From contig CM077598.1 in the NCBI GenBank assembly GCA_039654915.1, positions 72,692,041 through 72,756,040 on the forward strand: DNA of 64,000 nucleotides, given 5' to 3'. A model generated the notes under the pieces. That model was not told the DNA's origin, searched no databases, and was given only the letters and a program-made list of their open reading frames with translations. A program made the translations under genes and the position numbers. Every line of letters begins with the position of its first letter. Within the stretch, counting starts at the first letter, position 1. This document shows positions 11,083 to 22,634 of this stretch, piece by piece. Origin of the DNA: Aquilaria yunnanensis. Taxonomy: Eukaryota; Streptophyta; Magnoliopsida; Malvales; Thymelaeaceae.

Positions 11083-12175
11083 TAACATTATAATTGAACT
11101 TTGGCGTGACTTTGCAGATGAGCGAGCACAGGCTCAATGGATTGCGGAGCATGTTCAGAAGAGGGCTCTTCGGGATTCAAAAATCCTGAAGGATAAGGTC
11201 CCGAGGGAGCCCTTCTAGACCTTCACGGAGGACATGAACTTGTTCTCTGAGGATAGTCAAAAGATAGCCCCTTAGATGGCGAGGGGCATTATGACTAATG
11301 CTAGCTTCCAGTCTCTGATGAGGGAGTGCCCGAATAAAGAGGTCCTCGCTGCTAGGATGACCGACCATGTTGCCCAAGTAAACCTTAGCCCTTGAGGACT
11401 TAGAAAAATTTTGAGCTTTTGTTGCTTTTGACCCATATTTGGAATCCTCCTTTTTGCAGCTTTTGGCGTACGATGGATATTTTTGAGCTTGGGTGACCAA
11501 ACAGTCTTCGGTCCGAAGTCAATCGGAGGAGAACTTGGGCAAGGCCAAGGACTTTTTTGCTGGCTTGGTCGTCAAGTACGGTGAGCTCAACAAAATTGTG
11601 ATGAAGGACCTGGCTACTCTTTGGGATGAGGTGCTGAAGAGCCAAAATGACCTTTTGGAGGACTTTTCTTCCAAAGTGTTAGACCTTAGCACGAGGGTGG
11701 TGGCATTGACTTCAGCAAATAAAGCCTTTCAGAAGGAGAATGAGGATGCCATTGCCGATCTCACAAAGTTGTTAGGGCTCAATGTCGAATTCATAGCCGA
11801 GATCCATCAGGTGAAGAGGGAAAAGAAGAAGAAAAAAAAGAAACTAAAGAAAGAGGTCGAAGTACTTAAGAAAGAACTGGAGGATTTGAAGGTGGAGAAC
11901 GCTAAGTCAAATGAGGCGACTAAGTCCTTGTTTCAGGATGGTTTTGGCTGGCTCCCCATCAAGTCTTGTCCTAGTATTCTGACCTTGACCTCTCCTTCTT
12001 ATGGGCACTTGATATCCCCGAAGGGCCATCCTCAGCATGGTCGAATATTGAATTTCTCAATCTCCCCGTTCTTCCTCCTCCGATCCACGATGGTGGCGAA
12101 GATAAGGATGATGATGCCGAAGATGATCACGCTGAGGATGTTGAAGACCCCGAAGATGGACAAGACAAGCAATAG

Positions 12176-12626
12176 GCTTCTTCACCTTTTTTTTTTGTAC
12201 TTTGTACTTCATCATTTAAACTTAATGGAACTTTCCCATTTCTTGTCCAAAACTTTTGGCCAAGACCTTGATTGGTTTGACTTCGGACATTATCGTCCTT
12301 TGGCTTTAACCATCTTTGGCGATGAGTTGTATTATCCTTTATGGATTTAGTCTCTTTGAAGGTTTTACAACCATCTTCGGTCAACCTTCTTCGGAAGACT
12401 TGCTTTTTAAAAATAGTTAAGTACCTTTGGGACCGGTCATGTTCAGTCGACCATCTTCGGTGAAACTTAATTTGTGCAAAAATAGTTAAGTACCTTTAGG
12501 ACCAACTATGTTCAGTCGACCACCTTCGATAAAATTGTACAATATCACTCATGCACTTTCGAAAGCAACCACATTCGGTTCGCCTCCTTCGGCATCTTTT
12601 GCACAATTTACCCCTTGAAAATTTTT
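12176..12626 (-). other. Element B 3' spacer between integrase and the opposite-strand gene
   Basis: Non-coding. It contains recurrent diverged motifs related to GACCATCTTCGGT and AAGTACCTTTGGGACC, arranged at irregular intervals of about 60-90 bp. The equivalent spacer of element G shows the same motif family on its own sense strand. Confidence 0.65.
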
Positions 12627-13720
12627 CTAAGTGTAGAATTTTTTCAAAAAGTCTGAATGGCATGTATTTTCAATTCTTTACCTTCAGTATCACTGACCTT
12701 ATGGACTCCTGGGTGAACTTCCTCGAGGACCAAATAAGGTCCATCCCAATTTGCCCGAAGTACTCCATAAGATGGTCTTTGGGCTTCGAATTCAGCCTTT
12801 CGGAGAACGAGGTCCCCTTTCTTGATTCTTTTACGCTTGACATGCAAGTTTGTAGCAATGGCTACTCTATGCTGAAAAGCTTTTCTTCTAAGCTTGGCCA
12901 TTTCTCCATGTTCACCAATCATATCCAACTTGGTTATTAAACCAAGGTTGTTCCCTTTTTCGTCAAACACCTGTATTCTAATAGATGGCTATATGACCTC
13001 GATAGGGATAATGGCCTCTATGCCGAAGGTGAGTAAGAAAGGTGTCTCACCTGTGGCCCTTCTAGGAGTGGTTCAGTAGCTCTATAGCACACTCAGAAGC
13101 ATTCCTGGCCATTTTCCTTTTGCTTCCTTCAACCTCTTTTTCAGACCATCTTTTATCGTTCTGTTGGACACTTCAACTTGTCCACTACTCTGAGGATAGG
13201 AAACCGAGCCAAAGTGCAATTTTATCCCAAGGTTGGCTATGAATTCCTGGAAACCTTTATCAGTAAACTTGGAACCATTATCAGCTACTATCACCCTCGA
13301 TATGCCAAATCTTCATATGATGTTCTTCCAAAAAAATCTTTGTATGTGCTTTGCCGATATTGCTGCTAAAGGCTCTGCCTCGATCAACTTGGTGAAATAG
13401 TCTACTACGACTACGCAGAACTTCACTTCTCCTGGAGCTGTTGGGAGAGGCCCAATGAGGTCAATACCCCAAACAGCAAAGGGACAAGGATAGTTTTGTC
13501 AAAGTTATTACTTCATAGGGTAGTCTCTGGATGGAAGTGTGCCTTTGGCACTTGTCACATTTCTGGAAAAACTACCTCACATCCTTCCTTCAGGTAGGCC
13601 AGAAATATCCTTGGCAGATTAGCACTCCAGCAAGGGCATCAGTCTCAATGTGAGAACCACAGACCCCCTAATGGACTCTTTTGAGGACCATCTCAACGTC
13701 CTCTTCGCTGGCACACCTTT
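12627..13720 (-). pseudogene. Element B integrase
   Basis: Read on the minus strand. The core block VADNGSKFTDKGFQEF lies at about 13290-13240 and SSGQVEVSNRT at about 13190-13160, so the second catalytic aspartate and the glutamate are kept. The C-terminal region 12970-12644 has IKKGDLVLRKAEF and VLRANWDGPYLVLEEV. The zinc-binding N-terminus is at about 13700-13530. Frameshifts and stops separate these pieces. The gene ends at 12627, as in the other Tat copies (HSD-LKKF then stop). Confidence 0.8.
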
Positions 13721-15505
13721 GTAGCAAACTTGCGTACCCTTGTCGGTACAACTCTTCTCCGATCAAGAAGTATCTACTTGAACGCTTTCACACTTTCGCA
13801 GTTTCAAGAGGATCTTCGGGAAGTTCCGAAGTTATGAGATATTTCTTGATAGGATCTTTCCACCCTGTACCCGAGGTTGCTATGCACATTAATGCTATGC
13901 TCAGCTGATAAAGTACTTCAGTGGACTCCTTTGATTTGGCCAAAGTATCCACCTCCATATTTTCCCGCCAAGGTACATTTTCTATTTGTACCTATCAAAT
14001 TCTTGGATAAGCCTTTTTACGAGCTCATGGTACTTTGCCAAGTTCTGGTCTTTTGCCCCGTAGTCCCTCGCCATCTGTCAGACTATCAGCTGAGAATCGT
14101 TGTGGGCCTTCAGATTTCTCACGCCAACTCTTTTTGCCAACCGTAAGCCTGCTATGAGGGCTTCATATTCGGCGACGTTATTGGTGACATTGAAACCGAA
14201 CTTGATGGATTTTAATGCTTCCATACCTTCGAGTCCTCGCAAAATTATTCCGGCTCCTTGACGTTCGGAACCAGAGGCACCATCGACGAAGAGTGTCCAC
14301 TCAGGTTTGTCACTACCAAGGTCCTCCGGGTATCTTCGGTTTTTGGTACTTCGGCAATGAATCCGCCAATGCTTGGGCCTTTATTGCCCTTCTCGGCTCA
14401 TAGGTGATGTCGTATTCACCAAACTCGATGCACCTCTTTGATAATCTTTCAGAGCTGTCTACCTTTCTCATGACATCCCTAAAAGGTAGGTTACTTCAAA
14501 CAATGATAAGATGTGCTTGGAAGTAAGGCTGTAGCCTTCTGCTTGCCAACACTAGAGCATAGATGGCCTTTTGTAGGAAAAGGTACCTGACTTCGGCACT
14601 GTGCAGCGACTTGCTTGTATAGTATACTGGCCACTATTTTCCTCCCTCTTCCCTTACAAGTACCAAACTTACGACCTTTTCGATAACGACGAGCTAGAAG
14701 ACAAGAGGTTCTTCTTCCAGTAGCTGCCGAAGTGTCGGCAGGTGGGTTAAGTAGCTATTGAGTTCGTCCCAAGCCTTTTGGCAATCTTCGTTCTAGGGAT
14801 GTTCCTCCGAACTGAGGTTACCTTTATTCTTTGCTGCTTTGGTGAGAACTTTAAAGAATGGTCGGCACCGATCCATGTATCTAGAGATGAATCCGTTAAG
14901 GGCCATGATTCTCCCAGTAAGCCTTTGCACATCCTTGGTCATCGTAGGAGTTCAAAATCCTAGCAAAACCTTAACCTTTTTTGGGTTGGCATCGATACTT
15001 GTTTTAGATATCATAAACTTAAGGAATTTGCTAGCCGTTAACCCAAACACACTTTTCTCGGGTTAAGATGGATCCCGAACTCCCGAAGTTGGCGCAATGT
15101 TTCCTCCAAGTCTATGTTATGATTACCGGGCTATTTGCTCTTGACTATCATATCATCGACATATACTTCCATGTTTCTCCCAATTTAGGAGCTGAATACC
15201 TTGTTCATCAGCCTTTGGTATGTTGCTCCCGCATTTTTAAGGCTGAAGGGCATTCTGACGTAGTAGTAAGTCCCAATTTCGGTAATGAAGGCAGTTTTTT
15301 CCTCATCTTTGAGATTTATCCGAATTTGGCAATATCCGCTAAAGGTGTCAAGGAAGCTAAGTAGACCATATTCGGCAGTGGAGTCTACCAATTGGTCTAT
15401 AGGTGGCAGAGGATACAAGTCCTTTGGATAGCCATCGTTTATGTTTCGGAAGTCAATGCACATCCGAAGCTTATCGCTCCCCTCCTTCGTTCCAACAACT
15501 ACATT
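13721..15505 (-). pseudogene. Element B reverse transcriptase C-half, RNase H and second RNase H
   Basis: After the S2 insertion, reverse transcriptase resumes at 15505 with KLRMCIDFRNIND, FLDTFSGYCQIRI and MPFSLKNAGATYQRLMNKVF. A TAA interrupts it near 15197, and EVYVDDMIVKSK, the polymerase active site, follows at about 15160-15125. The connection and first RNase H lie at about 15100-14450. The second, archaeal-type RNase H lies at about 14330-13960, where the VAEYEALIAGL block is readable on the minus strand. This double RNase H order is diagnostic for the Tat lineage. Multiple breaks are present. Confidence 0.8.
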
Positions 15506-17886
15506 TGACACGGCCGTCCTTGGCCCCTACCCAGTAGACCTACGAGAGCTGGTCTCACAGTTGTTGCAATTGGCTAGTTGTATATATGCGCAGATTAAAA
15601 TCCTATGATACTAGTTGATTAACCTAGAATATGCAAGATGTATGTTCTTCATGCTTTGACTTGGATTAACAAAAATATAAAACATTGACTTGGCCAAGAG
15701 ATTTCCATAGAAAATAAGTTTAAATGGCGAAAGCATACAAGATTAACATTTATGTGAGTTTACTACACATAACAATTGTGTGGGAGCATTCATACATAAA
15801 GTAGACTAATGCCATCACTCAAGAGCCACCCTAGAGTCTAGAACTCCTTAAAACTTAGACAATGGAGCCAGCTAAGAGAACTATATATACAAATCTCAAC
15901 TGAGATCTTCTTGAACTAACTCCTACCTTGGATGCAAGTCCCAATGGCAAGTCACGAAAGTCTTTGTCCACGTGGTGCTAGGCTCTGCAGCCAAAGGAAG
16001 ACTGTAGTTAGTACTGTTACTTGACCAACAAGTTACCTATGTAGGCTAGAATCATAGAGATTCTCAAGTACAATACTTGCACAAAAGGTACTACCGTGAT
16101 AACCATCAGCGGTTACCCGGCCCAACAACTTCACAATCTGCACAACATAACTAGGGAGTGAGAATTCAGAAATTATCAGTAAGGGTCTTCACTGTACCTG
16201 CAAGAAAATTACTAAAGACTTCACATATGATAACATATGTAACCTGTTGTGGGCTCATACAGCTTAATGGTCTAATATATGCATATGCCTAGGTCCCTTG
16301 AGACCACTCCTCATCCTGGTCCTTGAATTACAAGGCATTGCCTTATCCTCTAGCAAGCTTAGTTGCCAGCCTAACTAGTGATAAATCACTAATTGAACCA
16401 CTCCCGTTTATGTTGTACAGGGGAACTGTGGTGGGAATATTTTAACTAGGCCATAAAGACCTTGTAAACTAGGTGCACTAAGGTTTCACCTTACAACCTT
16501 GTGGCTAACGGCAGGGCTAGGTGGCCAAGGGATCTAAACCTTTAACCTTAGGTAGTGGTACTTAGTTGTGATCCTTAGTAAACCAGTTTTCTTGCTTGTG
16601 GTATAAGTAACCATAAAAATTTATAAAACTCAAGAAAACTCCTAGGTCTTGAAGGACTTTAGAAAGTCTCGGAGTACCCCCGGAATGCTTAGACCCTAAG
16701 GTACCCTAAGAACCCCCTTAAGTCTCCCCTTGACCTTCTTAGAAAAACTTGGAAAATTCAGCCAACATACCTGTGGCAACGCATTGCCACAGTTGGTAAT
16801 GTTCTGCCAACTTTCCAGCATTGGTGACGCGTCGTGGGCAATGGTACAAATCTGGCGATGCGTTGCGAATCTGCGAATCTGCAGAATTTTCACAGATTTT
16901 GCTGCTATAAACTTTGGACACTTACCAAACATATCAAACATGCTTAGATAGCCTCCAAACTTCGCATACACGTAAAACATGTTGCATAGATCACAACCAA
17001 CTATCACAGGCCAATCTATGATGCATTATAACATCATTCCAGTCATCACAAACCTCATAGTCCACCATAATTTAACCTTGCCCACTAACTAATGCTATTG
17101 CTAAAATTACTCAAATTCTTCAAGCAAACTCATTTCAATAGCATTAATTGAACTCGAAAACACAAGTCCCTTACATCAACTCTAAGTAACAAGCAAGAAT
17201 CAAGCACTCTTTCAATCCACTAAACTCACCAAAGCATTACCTAAGTTCCAAACAAAAGATAGGCACCAAACATCAAATTCTTGCTTTCTAACCAAAACCC
17301 AAGCTCCTAACTAACCAATAAAACTGAAATCAATCAAGAACACATTGGTTACCTTGTACTAAAAATAGGGGATGGGAGAAAACATGCTTCCAAGCTCCAA
17401 AACCATAGTTTTATGCTTGAAATGAGCTCCTAATGGCCTACGTAGTTGTGATGGCTTCTCTTTTCACCAAGAAACATTGATTTCAAGCTTAATTGGATGG
17501 AAAATAAGGGTGGAGACTTTACCCTCTTAAAACACTATTTTTTAATCAAAGCCATCAAAGTATTAGACATGATACACTTAGGTCCCCATTTTTCGGTAAC
17601 CTTAGCTATTCTTGATTAATCTTTTTTTATTTCATTGAGTTTGGGTTAAAGTTAAAAGTTAAGTTATAAAACTTCATTTTAACCACTCAGGACTTAGCCC
17701 AGCTATTCAGGATGCAAAATTACCATTTTGCCCCTGAACCCCATTTAGCACCTTAACCTTTTTGGAACTTAGTGCACTTTGCTAAACTTTCCTATTCTGG
17801 CTATATAAACTTGAATTATGGTTCCAAACTTAATTTAGAGTACTTTACCTTCCTCAGGCATGCTTCCCACTAGTATGGCCCTAACA
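15506..17886 (+). mobile_element. Solo LTR S2 (same family as S1)
   Basis: 2381 bp from TGACACGGCC to CCCTAACA, flanked by ACATT at 15501-15505 and 17887-17891. It splits the B reverse transcriptase exactly between the SNVV codons and the following GTKEGSDK block, and removing it restores the frame. It has no coding content. Its alignment with S1 is close throughout, apart from small indels such as a shortened motif cluster near 16780-16880. Confidence 0.92.
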
Positions 17887-17891
17887 ACATT

Positions 17892-18280
17892 GCTTAGCCA
17901 TTCAGGGTACTTGACCTCCCTTATTATTCCCGCCTCCGTTAACCGTTGGACTTCGGTTTTAACCAAGTTGTTCTTATGCGTCGAGAGACTACATTTTTTC
18001 TGCCGAATAGGTTTCACCTCCGGACACACTTTAAGACAATGTTGGATTATACCAGGGTCCACCCCAGCCATATCACGCGGAGAGTAGGCAAACAGATCTT
18101 TGTTCATTAATAGAAAGGATAAAAGTTTTTCGTTGTCACCTTCGGCCAGTTTTTTCCCCACTCGGGTACTTCGCCCTGGTATAAGCTCTACATCCACTGT
18201 TTCTATTTTTTCAAAGTCACTTTTTTCCTCTTTGCTTGTTGTGCTCTTCTTTCCCGTAGTCTATGCATGCACTTGCATTG
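17892..18280 (-). pseudogene. Element B reverse transcriptase N-terminal part
   Basis: The minus-strand frame 18197-17892 carries NKDLFAYSPRDMAGVDPGII, then the palm entry with RLTEAGIIREVKYPEWLSNVV, where S2 interrupts it. The same segments occur in D1 at 37090-37320 and in G at 59150-59370. Confidence 0.85.
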
Positions 18281-18850
18281 GGCTCTATCTTGCCTTCACG
18301 AAAACTTTCCTTACTTCGGCTTGATCAATGAATATTTCCGCATCCCCCTCCTTTGTGCCGAATGTGACCGTTAGGTACTTCACATCAAGGCGAATGTGGA
18401 GATTACCCTGTGACTGCCTTCCAAGGATGGCATTGTTTGAAGAAGGGACATCTGTGACGATGAACCTCGTCATGGTGGAACCAAAGAGCTCTTCCTTGGT
18501 CTCAACCGAGGTTCCCCTTAGCATCAAGGGTAGATTGATCCATCCGAGTACAAGATGTTTGGTGGGATGCCCAAGTTTGGCAACAAGTGGGAGAATAGAA
18601 CGTGATTATGAGGGGGTCGTCATGAGGGAACTTCACGATAGACCCATCTTTTCAAACAAGCTTGTTCGCCGGGTTGCCGAATTCAATCATCGAGATTTCT
18701 CAGAATTTCCTTTTCCTCTCAGCCGAGGGTATTTCCATGGCAATAGTCTGGATTACTCCTATCGGTGGTGGTGGGTGTTTTCTGGGGCTTCAGTTCCGAC
18801 ATCGGTTCGAATCATAGTCCTTATCCTCTCCCCTTCTATCTTCCTCTTTC
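18281..18850 (-). pseudogene. Element B protease region
   Basis: The clean piece 18527-18285 (minus) has FIVTDVPSSNNAILGRQ and NLHIRLDVKYLTVTF, the C-terminal half of the Tat protease and its linker. The active-site half lies upstream (about 18700-18530) and contains stops. The segment is homologous to 36480-36920 of D1. Confidence 0.8.
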
Positions 18851-20421
18851 CTTTCTCAAGCTTTAGGAGAGCGCATCCGTAGGTAATGGCGAAGTTGCAT
18901 TTGCTTGATCAAGGATTCAATGTACTTTCTCAGCTGAAAGCAATCTTCGATATTGTGTCCGTGGTCCCGATGGAATTGGCAGAACTTTTTCATATTCTTC
19001 TTGTTGTCCGAGGTCATTGCCTTCGGATGCCGAATTGATGTTCTTTTCCTTTCCATGGCCATCAATATGTTCATCCTTATGGTGTTCAGGGGAGTGAGCG
19101 ACACTAGCCTTTTCCCCCTTTGTTTCCTTGGTCTGCCCCCGCCCTTGGTAGGGTACCGACGTTGGTGACTCTAACCCTCGGAGTGGTTGTGATCAGACTT
19201 CAGTCCTCCCATCTTCAGCTCTTCGGCCGTCATGTGCTATTCTGCCCTTCGGTAGAATTGTCCAAGGGTGTTAGGGGGATCTTTGGAGAACTTGTAGAAG
19301 AGTTGTGAATCTTTCCTAAGTCCCTTGATCATGGCAAAGATGCAGATTTTGGGGCAGAAGTCAGGCACACTCAAGGCTTCTCAGTTGAACCTTTCAACAT
19401 AGTCCCGAATGGTCTCCCCATTCTTTTGGGCTATGTCAAACATTTGGACGGGCATCTTCACCGTCGGTTTACTTCCGATGAACTATTGGGTCAATGCGGT
19501 GGATAACTCTTGGAAGCCCATTATGGTTCCGGGAGCCAGGGAGTTATACCACGCAGTTGCCGGCCCTGACAAGGTGACTTTGAAACACTTGTAAAGGCTA
19601 GTCTCATCAGCACCATGCAACATCATGCTACACCTATATTTCGTTAGGTAGGCTTGGGGGTCGATGCATCCATCATACGTCTCCAAGCGTGGTACTCGGA
19701 TGTCACTTGGCATAGGCATCTCTACTACTACACGAATAATGGGTGACTCTTCTCCGGTGAAGGTCTCCGACAACCTTGACCAGACAGGTTTTCGAGAAAC
19801 CTAATTTTCTACCTTCTCCAGCCTCTCAAGGATTCTCTCCATGAGGATGCTAATGTTGTCCTCTCCTTGTTGCCTAGCAGTCACTGGCAACGGATAGTGA
19901 CATCGTCTTTTTGGTGAGAAACTTCACTAATGAGAGGACTAGGACTTCCCGTCAGTGGATAGACTTCGTCAGCGGGAAGTCCTGGGCCTCTTTGACACCA
20001 TTTCTCCAGTGCGACATCCTCTAGAGGGTACGTTCTCTGTTAAGAACTCATCGTGAGAACCCCCACTTCCGGAGCTCCAGCGAGGTAACCTTGGGCTTCT
20101 CTCTTGACGAGTACTAGGAGAAGGTGCCCTTCCGCTAAGAGGTGGTTGTGACCACCTTTGGTCAAGCTGTTGGGTCATATTAGCCACGATAGAGCCCTGA
20201 AAGTCACGTAGAAAGCCCATTGTGACCGTCAGAGGACGTTCATCCTCAAGCAAGGAAGTCTCCACCACAAGCTGTTCAGTTGCCAAATAAGTTTCCAGCG
20301 CAGACTGGGACCTCGGGAGTCTCTTGTCCTTAGAATGCCGAGTCTCAACAACGGTGACTTAAGAATGGGTTCCCATAGACGGTGCCAAATGATGCTTGGC
20401 AGTATCTTCATTGAATGACAT
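18851..20421 (-). pseudogene. Element B gag, start codon inside the LTR
   Basis: The apparent ATG has its first base at 20421, 32 nt inside the 5' LTR. The frame continues across the LTR edge and the primer site (KHHLAPSMGTHS), then meets a stop. The N-terminal segment has MTQQLDQRWSQ (about 20180). The Retrotrans_gag core is at 19773-19483 (FRVPRLE-type block read as IRVPRLETYDG; ATAWYNSLAPG). A histidine-rich zinc-knuckle-like motif, [14 protein letters not shown], lies near 18960-18920. Several stops and frameshifts are present. Confidence 0.82.
20369..20389 (-). other. Primer-binding site of element B
   Basis: In element orientation the bases after the LTR read TTTGGCACCGTCTATGGGAAC. This matches the TGGCGCCGTCTGTGGGAAC of the C and D copies with two changes. 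The tRNA partner is not certain: the first nine bases of the consensus fit the 3' end of plant tRNA-Asp, the rest only partly. Confidence 0.75.
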
Positions 20422-21127
20422 GTTGGCCCGTAGAAAGGACTTCCCGTGCGAGAGTATCTGAAGCACTTAGAAGAACAAAGGTTAGGAGCTCCCTGGAATG
20501 TGTTTCCTGGAGAGGAGCCGCTAACGCCCAAGTTAGTATTTGTGAAAATAATAGTAAAGAGCAGAGAGTAGAGAATAAAGAGAGTCTCGTGTCCTTACCA
20601 AGGTCCCTCCCAAGTATTTATAAGAGGGTGGAGGGAGGAGGCCATTTGACACAGCTTGTCCAGATCATGACATGTGTTCAGCCAGCTCTGATCCATACCT
20701 TCGGAGGTAGGTATCTCCAACTAGCCGTAGGCCATTCTGGCTAGAGGGTAGGGGCATGTGCGAGGTCTCTTCATCAGAGGTTCCTTAACCGTTTTTGTCG
20801 TATCTCCATGAGACCCCTTTGGGGTGTAAGACCCCTTCGAGCAAAGAATTCCCCCCCTCCCCGCTAAGGGCTATTAAGTAAGGCCCTTCAGAAGAGTGGG
20901 TCACCTTCGGGATACTTTTTCCTCTGTCGAGGATGGTGGATCTACTTTTCCGAAGTCGGTAGCTTCAAAAATTTGAGGGTAGTGAAGACACCTTTTTCCG
21001 AAGTTAGTAATGTTCCTTTCCGAGAGTGGTGTTAAGAATGCCCCAAGGTCAAGGCTAAGCTCCCACCAAGGGTAGCGTCAGGTTAACAGACCAGGAGATC
21101 TTGGGGGCAATAGCCCTTCAGCTATCA
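20390..21127 (-). repeat. 5' LTR of element B
   Basis: 738 bp. Its outer end is followed by CATAT (21128-21132), matching the duplication at 5749-5753. A minus-strand TATA box (CTTATAAATAC) lies at about 20617-20628. Confidence 0.92.
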
Positions 21128-21132
21128 CATAT

Positions 21133-21857
21133 TAAATCAAATTTCTCACATTAATTCTCTGTTTTTTTTTCATTCCACCCACCATCTTTTTATTTCGTTA
21201 ATACATACTTCTATTTCTCTCAAATTATTTAATACTATTTTTTTTTACTTTTATCTCACCTCAAATCAAACTCATCACATTAACTCTCTTTCTCTCAAAG
21301 TATTTACCACTATTTAATAACATTTTTCTTACTTCTATCTAAACTATTTACCACTAACATGTTAACAATTATATTTATGAAATTTTTTAAATATAATATT
21401 ATATATTATTTTATCTTTTTACACATTATTTCCTTTATAAACTAAACTTATTTACATTTACAACCGAAACAAGCAGGTAACCGGTAAAAATCTTTTACAC
21501 GCTACTGTTTTATTTTTTGTTGTTTTCTTCAATAGCCGCTACGTTAACTTGCCGCTGCGGCAATGCAGAATTTGCCCTGTACTCAGCTTCTTAGCTTGTT
21601 TGGTCCTGGAATCATCCAAATCCTCTTGAAAACTATCATAATTCATAGTTTGCGGCCTTTGGAACTAAAGAGGTTGAAGCAAATCAGACGGATGTGCCGC
21701 GCCGGTCATCGAGAGAGAAACCAGGAAAAGAAACAAGAGAGAATTTGAGATTTAAAAATTTTGGGGATTAAAATGATTGATTAAAAAGATTTAATTACCA
21801 AAATTTTAATTTTACATTTAATTATTTTAATATTAATTAATTCCATTTCACTGAAAT
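21133..21857. other. AT-rich host-like DNA, no gene seen
   Basis: A low-complexity AT-rich stretch. A motif resembling AAATCAAA followed by CACATTAA and CTCT occurs near 21133-21165 and again near 21265-21290, suggesting a diverged short repeat. No coding frame was recognised. It ends abruptly where copia LTR sequence begins at about 21858. Confidence 0.6.
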
Positions 21858-22621
21858 CCAAAGATTGGGCTATACGAGAGTGACACATTCCATGTCTCGT
21901 GCTTAGTCTTAATATCTTGGACAAAGGGACAATGGCATATATCGGTGATGATCATAAAGGTTTAGTCGATTCACCGACAATCTTGTCACTTGGGTAGCAA
22001 TGATGTATTGCTAGACACTGCTCATTGCTTATGATCATAAATGTGATTTATGATCATTGCCAACATGGCAAGAGCCTATTGGGTCGCACACATAGAGCTA
22101 TTTGGATCATTAGAGTGCATGGGCTAATTATTTGGGTTATGGTTTCACTTTAATTTCGTATTAATAATGGGCCAAGGAGTTGAGCCATTATTAAGCCCGA
22201 AATTAAATCCTAAGTGGATGAGGGCTTTGAAACCCATTAGGCCTGGAAGTTGAGTCTCACTATAAATACACATTTTAAGTGAGAAATTCGCAGGTCTCCT
22301 TGCCCTAGCCTCCCAAAAGGACAGCCGCACTCTTCTCTTGCAATTCCTTGGAGGACGTAAGCTAGCACTGCGAGCGCAAGAGAAACGCATCTGCCGGGAT
22401 GCGGTGGAAGCGTGGTGATCCCGAGAGGCTCGTGTGGATACCATAGAGAGCCTGAACACGTCAACAGTTCAGGTTTTGTGATTCGACTCTACAGTTGAGT
22501 GAGAGATCTCAACCGAAAATTAGGTATGAATTTTTCGAACACCCGGTTTACCCCGTTTCACTTGGATCCTGGAGGGTTTCGGTTAAATTCCGCTGCGCTG
22601 TTTGGCTCCCGAAACCCAACA
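21858..22621 (+). repeat. Truncated 5' LTR of the copia element
   Basis: 764 bp, homologous to 29593-30356, ending in CCCAACA immediately before the primer site. The first approximately 650 bp of the LTR are missing and replaced by AT-rich host-like DNA. A TATA box, TATAAATA, lies at 22261-22268. Confidence 0.92.
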
Positions 22622-22622
22622 G

Positions 22623-22634
22623 TGGTATCAGAGC
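22623..22634 (+). other. Primer-binding site, initiator Met tRNA
   Basis: TGGTATCAGAGC one base after the LTR end is the classic plant Ty1/copia primer site, complementary to the 3' end of initiator tRNA-Met. Confidence 0.95.

Larger units (their letters stand above)
7274..12175 (+). pseudogene. Element B opposite-strand spliced gene (Transposase_28-like plus coiled coil)
   Basis: The gene lies on the strand opposite to pol of its host element. Proposed exons are 7274-8123, 8193-11006 (interrupted by S1 and its TSD), 11118-11377 and 11460-12175. Introns are GT-AG of 69, 111 and 82 nt. Exon 1 encodes a domain with MVCDFYQFHGIAVNQLPP and a GGFYFLL block, resembling plant proteins annotated as putative gypsy type transposon (PF04195; assigned from memory). 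Exon 2 is basic and low-complexity. Exon 3 carries FTEDMNLFSED. Exon 4 is a long lysine- and glutamate-rich coiled coil. Once S1 is removed, exons 1 and 2 both end in phase 1, as in the type 1 copies. Stops at 7730-7732, in SW*GW, at 11216-11218 and elsewhere make it a pseudogene. Its function is unknown. Confidence 0.7.
5754..21127 (-). mobile_element. Element B: decayed Tat-lineage Ty3/gypsy retrotransposon (type 2)
   Basis: Both ends are supported. The plus strand reads CATAT then TGATGC at the left (5749-5759), and GCTATCA then CATAT at the right (21121-21132), giving a perfect 5-bp target-site duplication. The LTRs are 734 and 738 bp. In element orientation (minus strand) the order is 5' LTR, primer site, gag, protease, reverse transcriptase, RNase H, second RNase H, integrase, spacer, an opposite-strand gene and 3' LTR. 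Two solo LTRs of another family interrupt the opposite-strand gene (8370-10776) and reverse transcriptase (15506-17886). Coding regions are riddled with stops. Confidence 0.93.

Noticed and set aside
11820..11880. Lysine run in the antisense gene considered as frameshift artefact in low-complexity A-rich DNA.
   Set aside because: The same K/E-rich coiled coil occurs in frame in all four gene copies, including ones without long A runs, so it is a real part of the protein.
20415..20744. 109-codon frame in the B 5' LTR, with a similar frame at 5779-6093.
   Set aside because: It is the complement of the LTR promoter region in both LTR copies, without conserved codons beyond what LTR identity explains.
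22145..22464. Conserved open frames on one strand of every copia LTR (104 and 75 codons).
   Set aside because: They recur only because the LTR recurs; they lie across the TATA box and transcript start, shift frame relative to each other, and carry no known motif.
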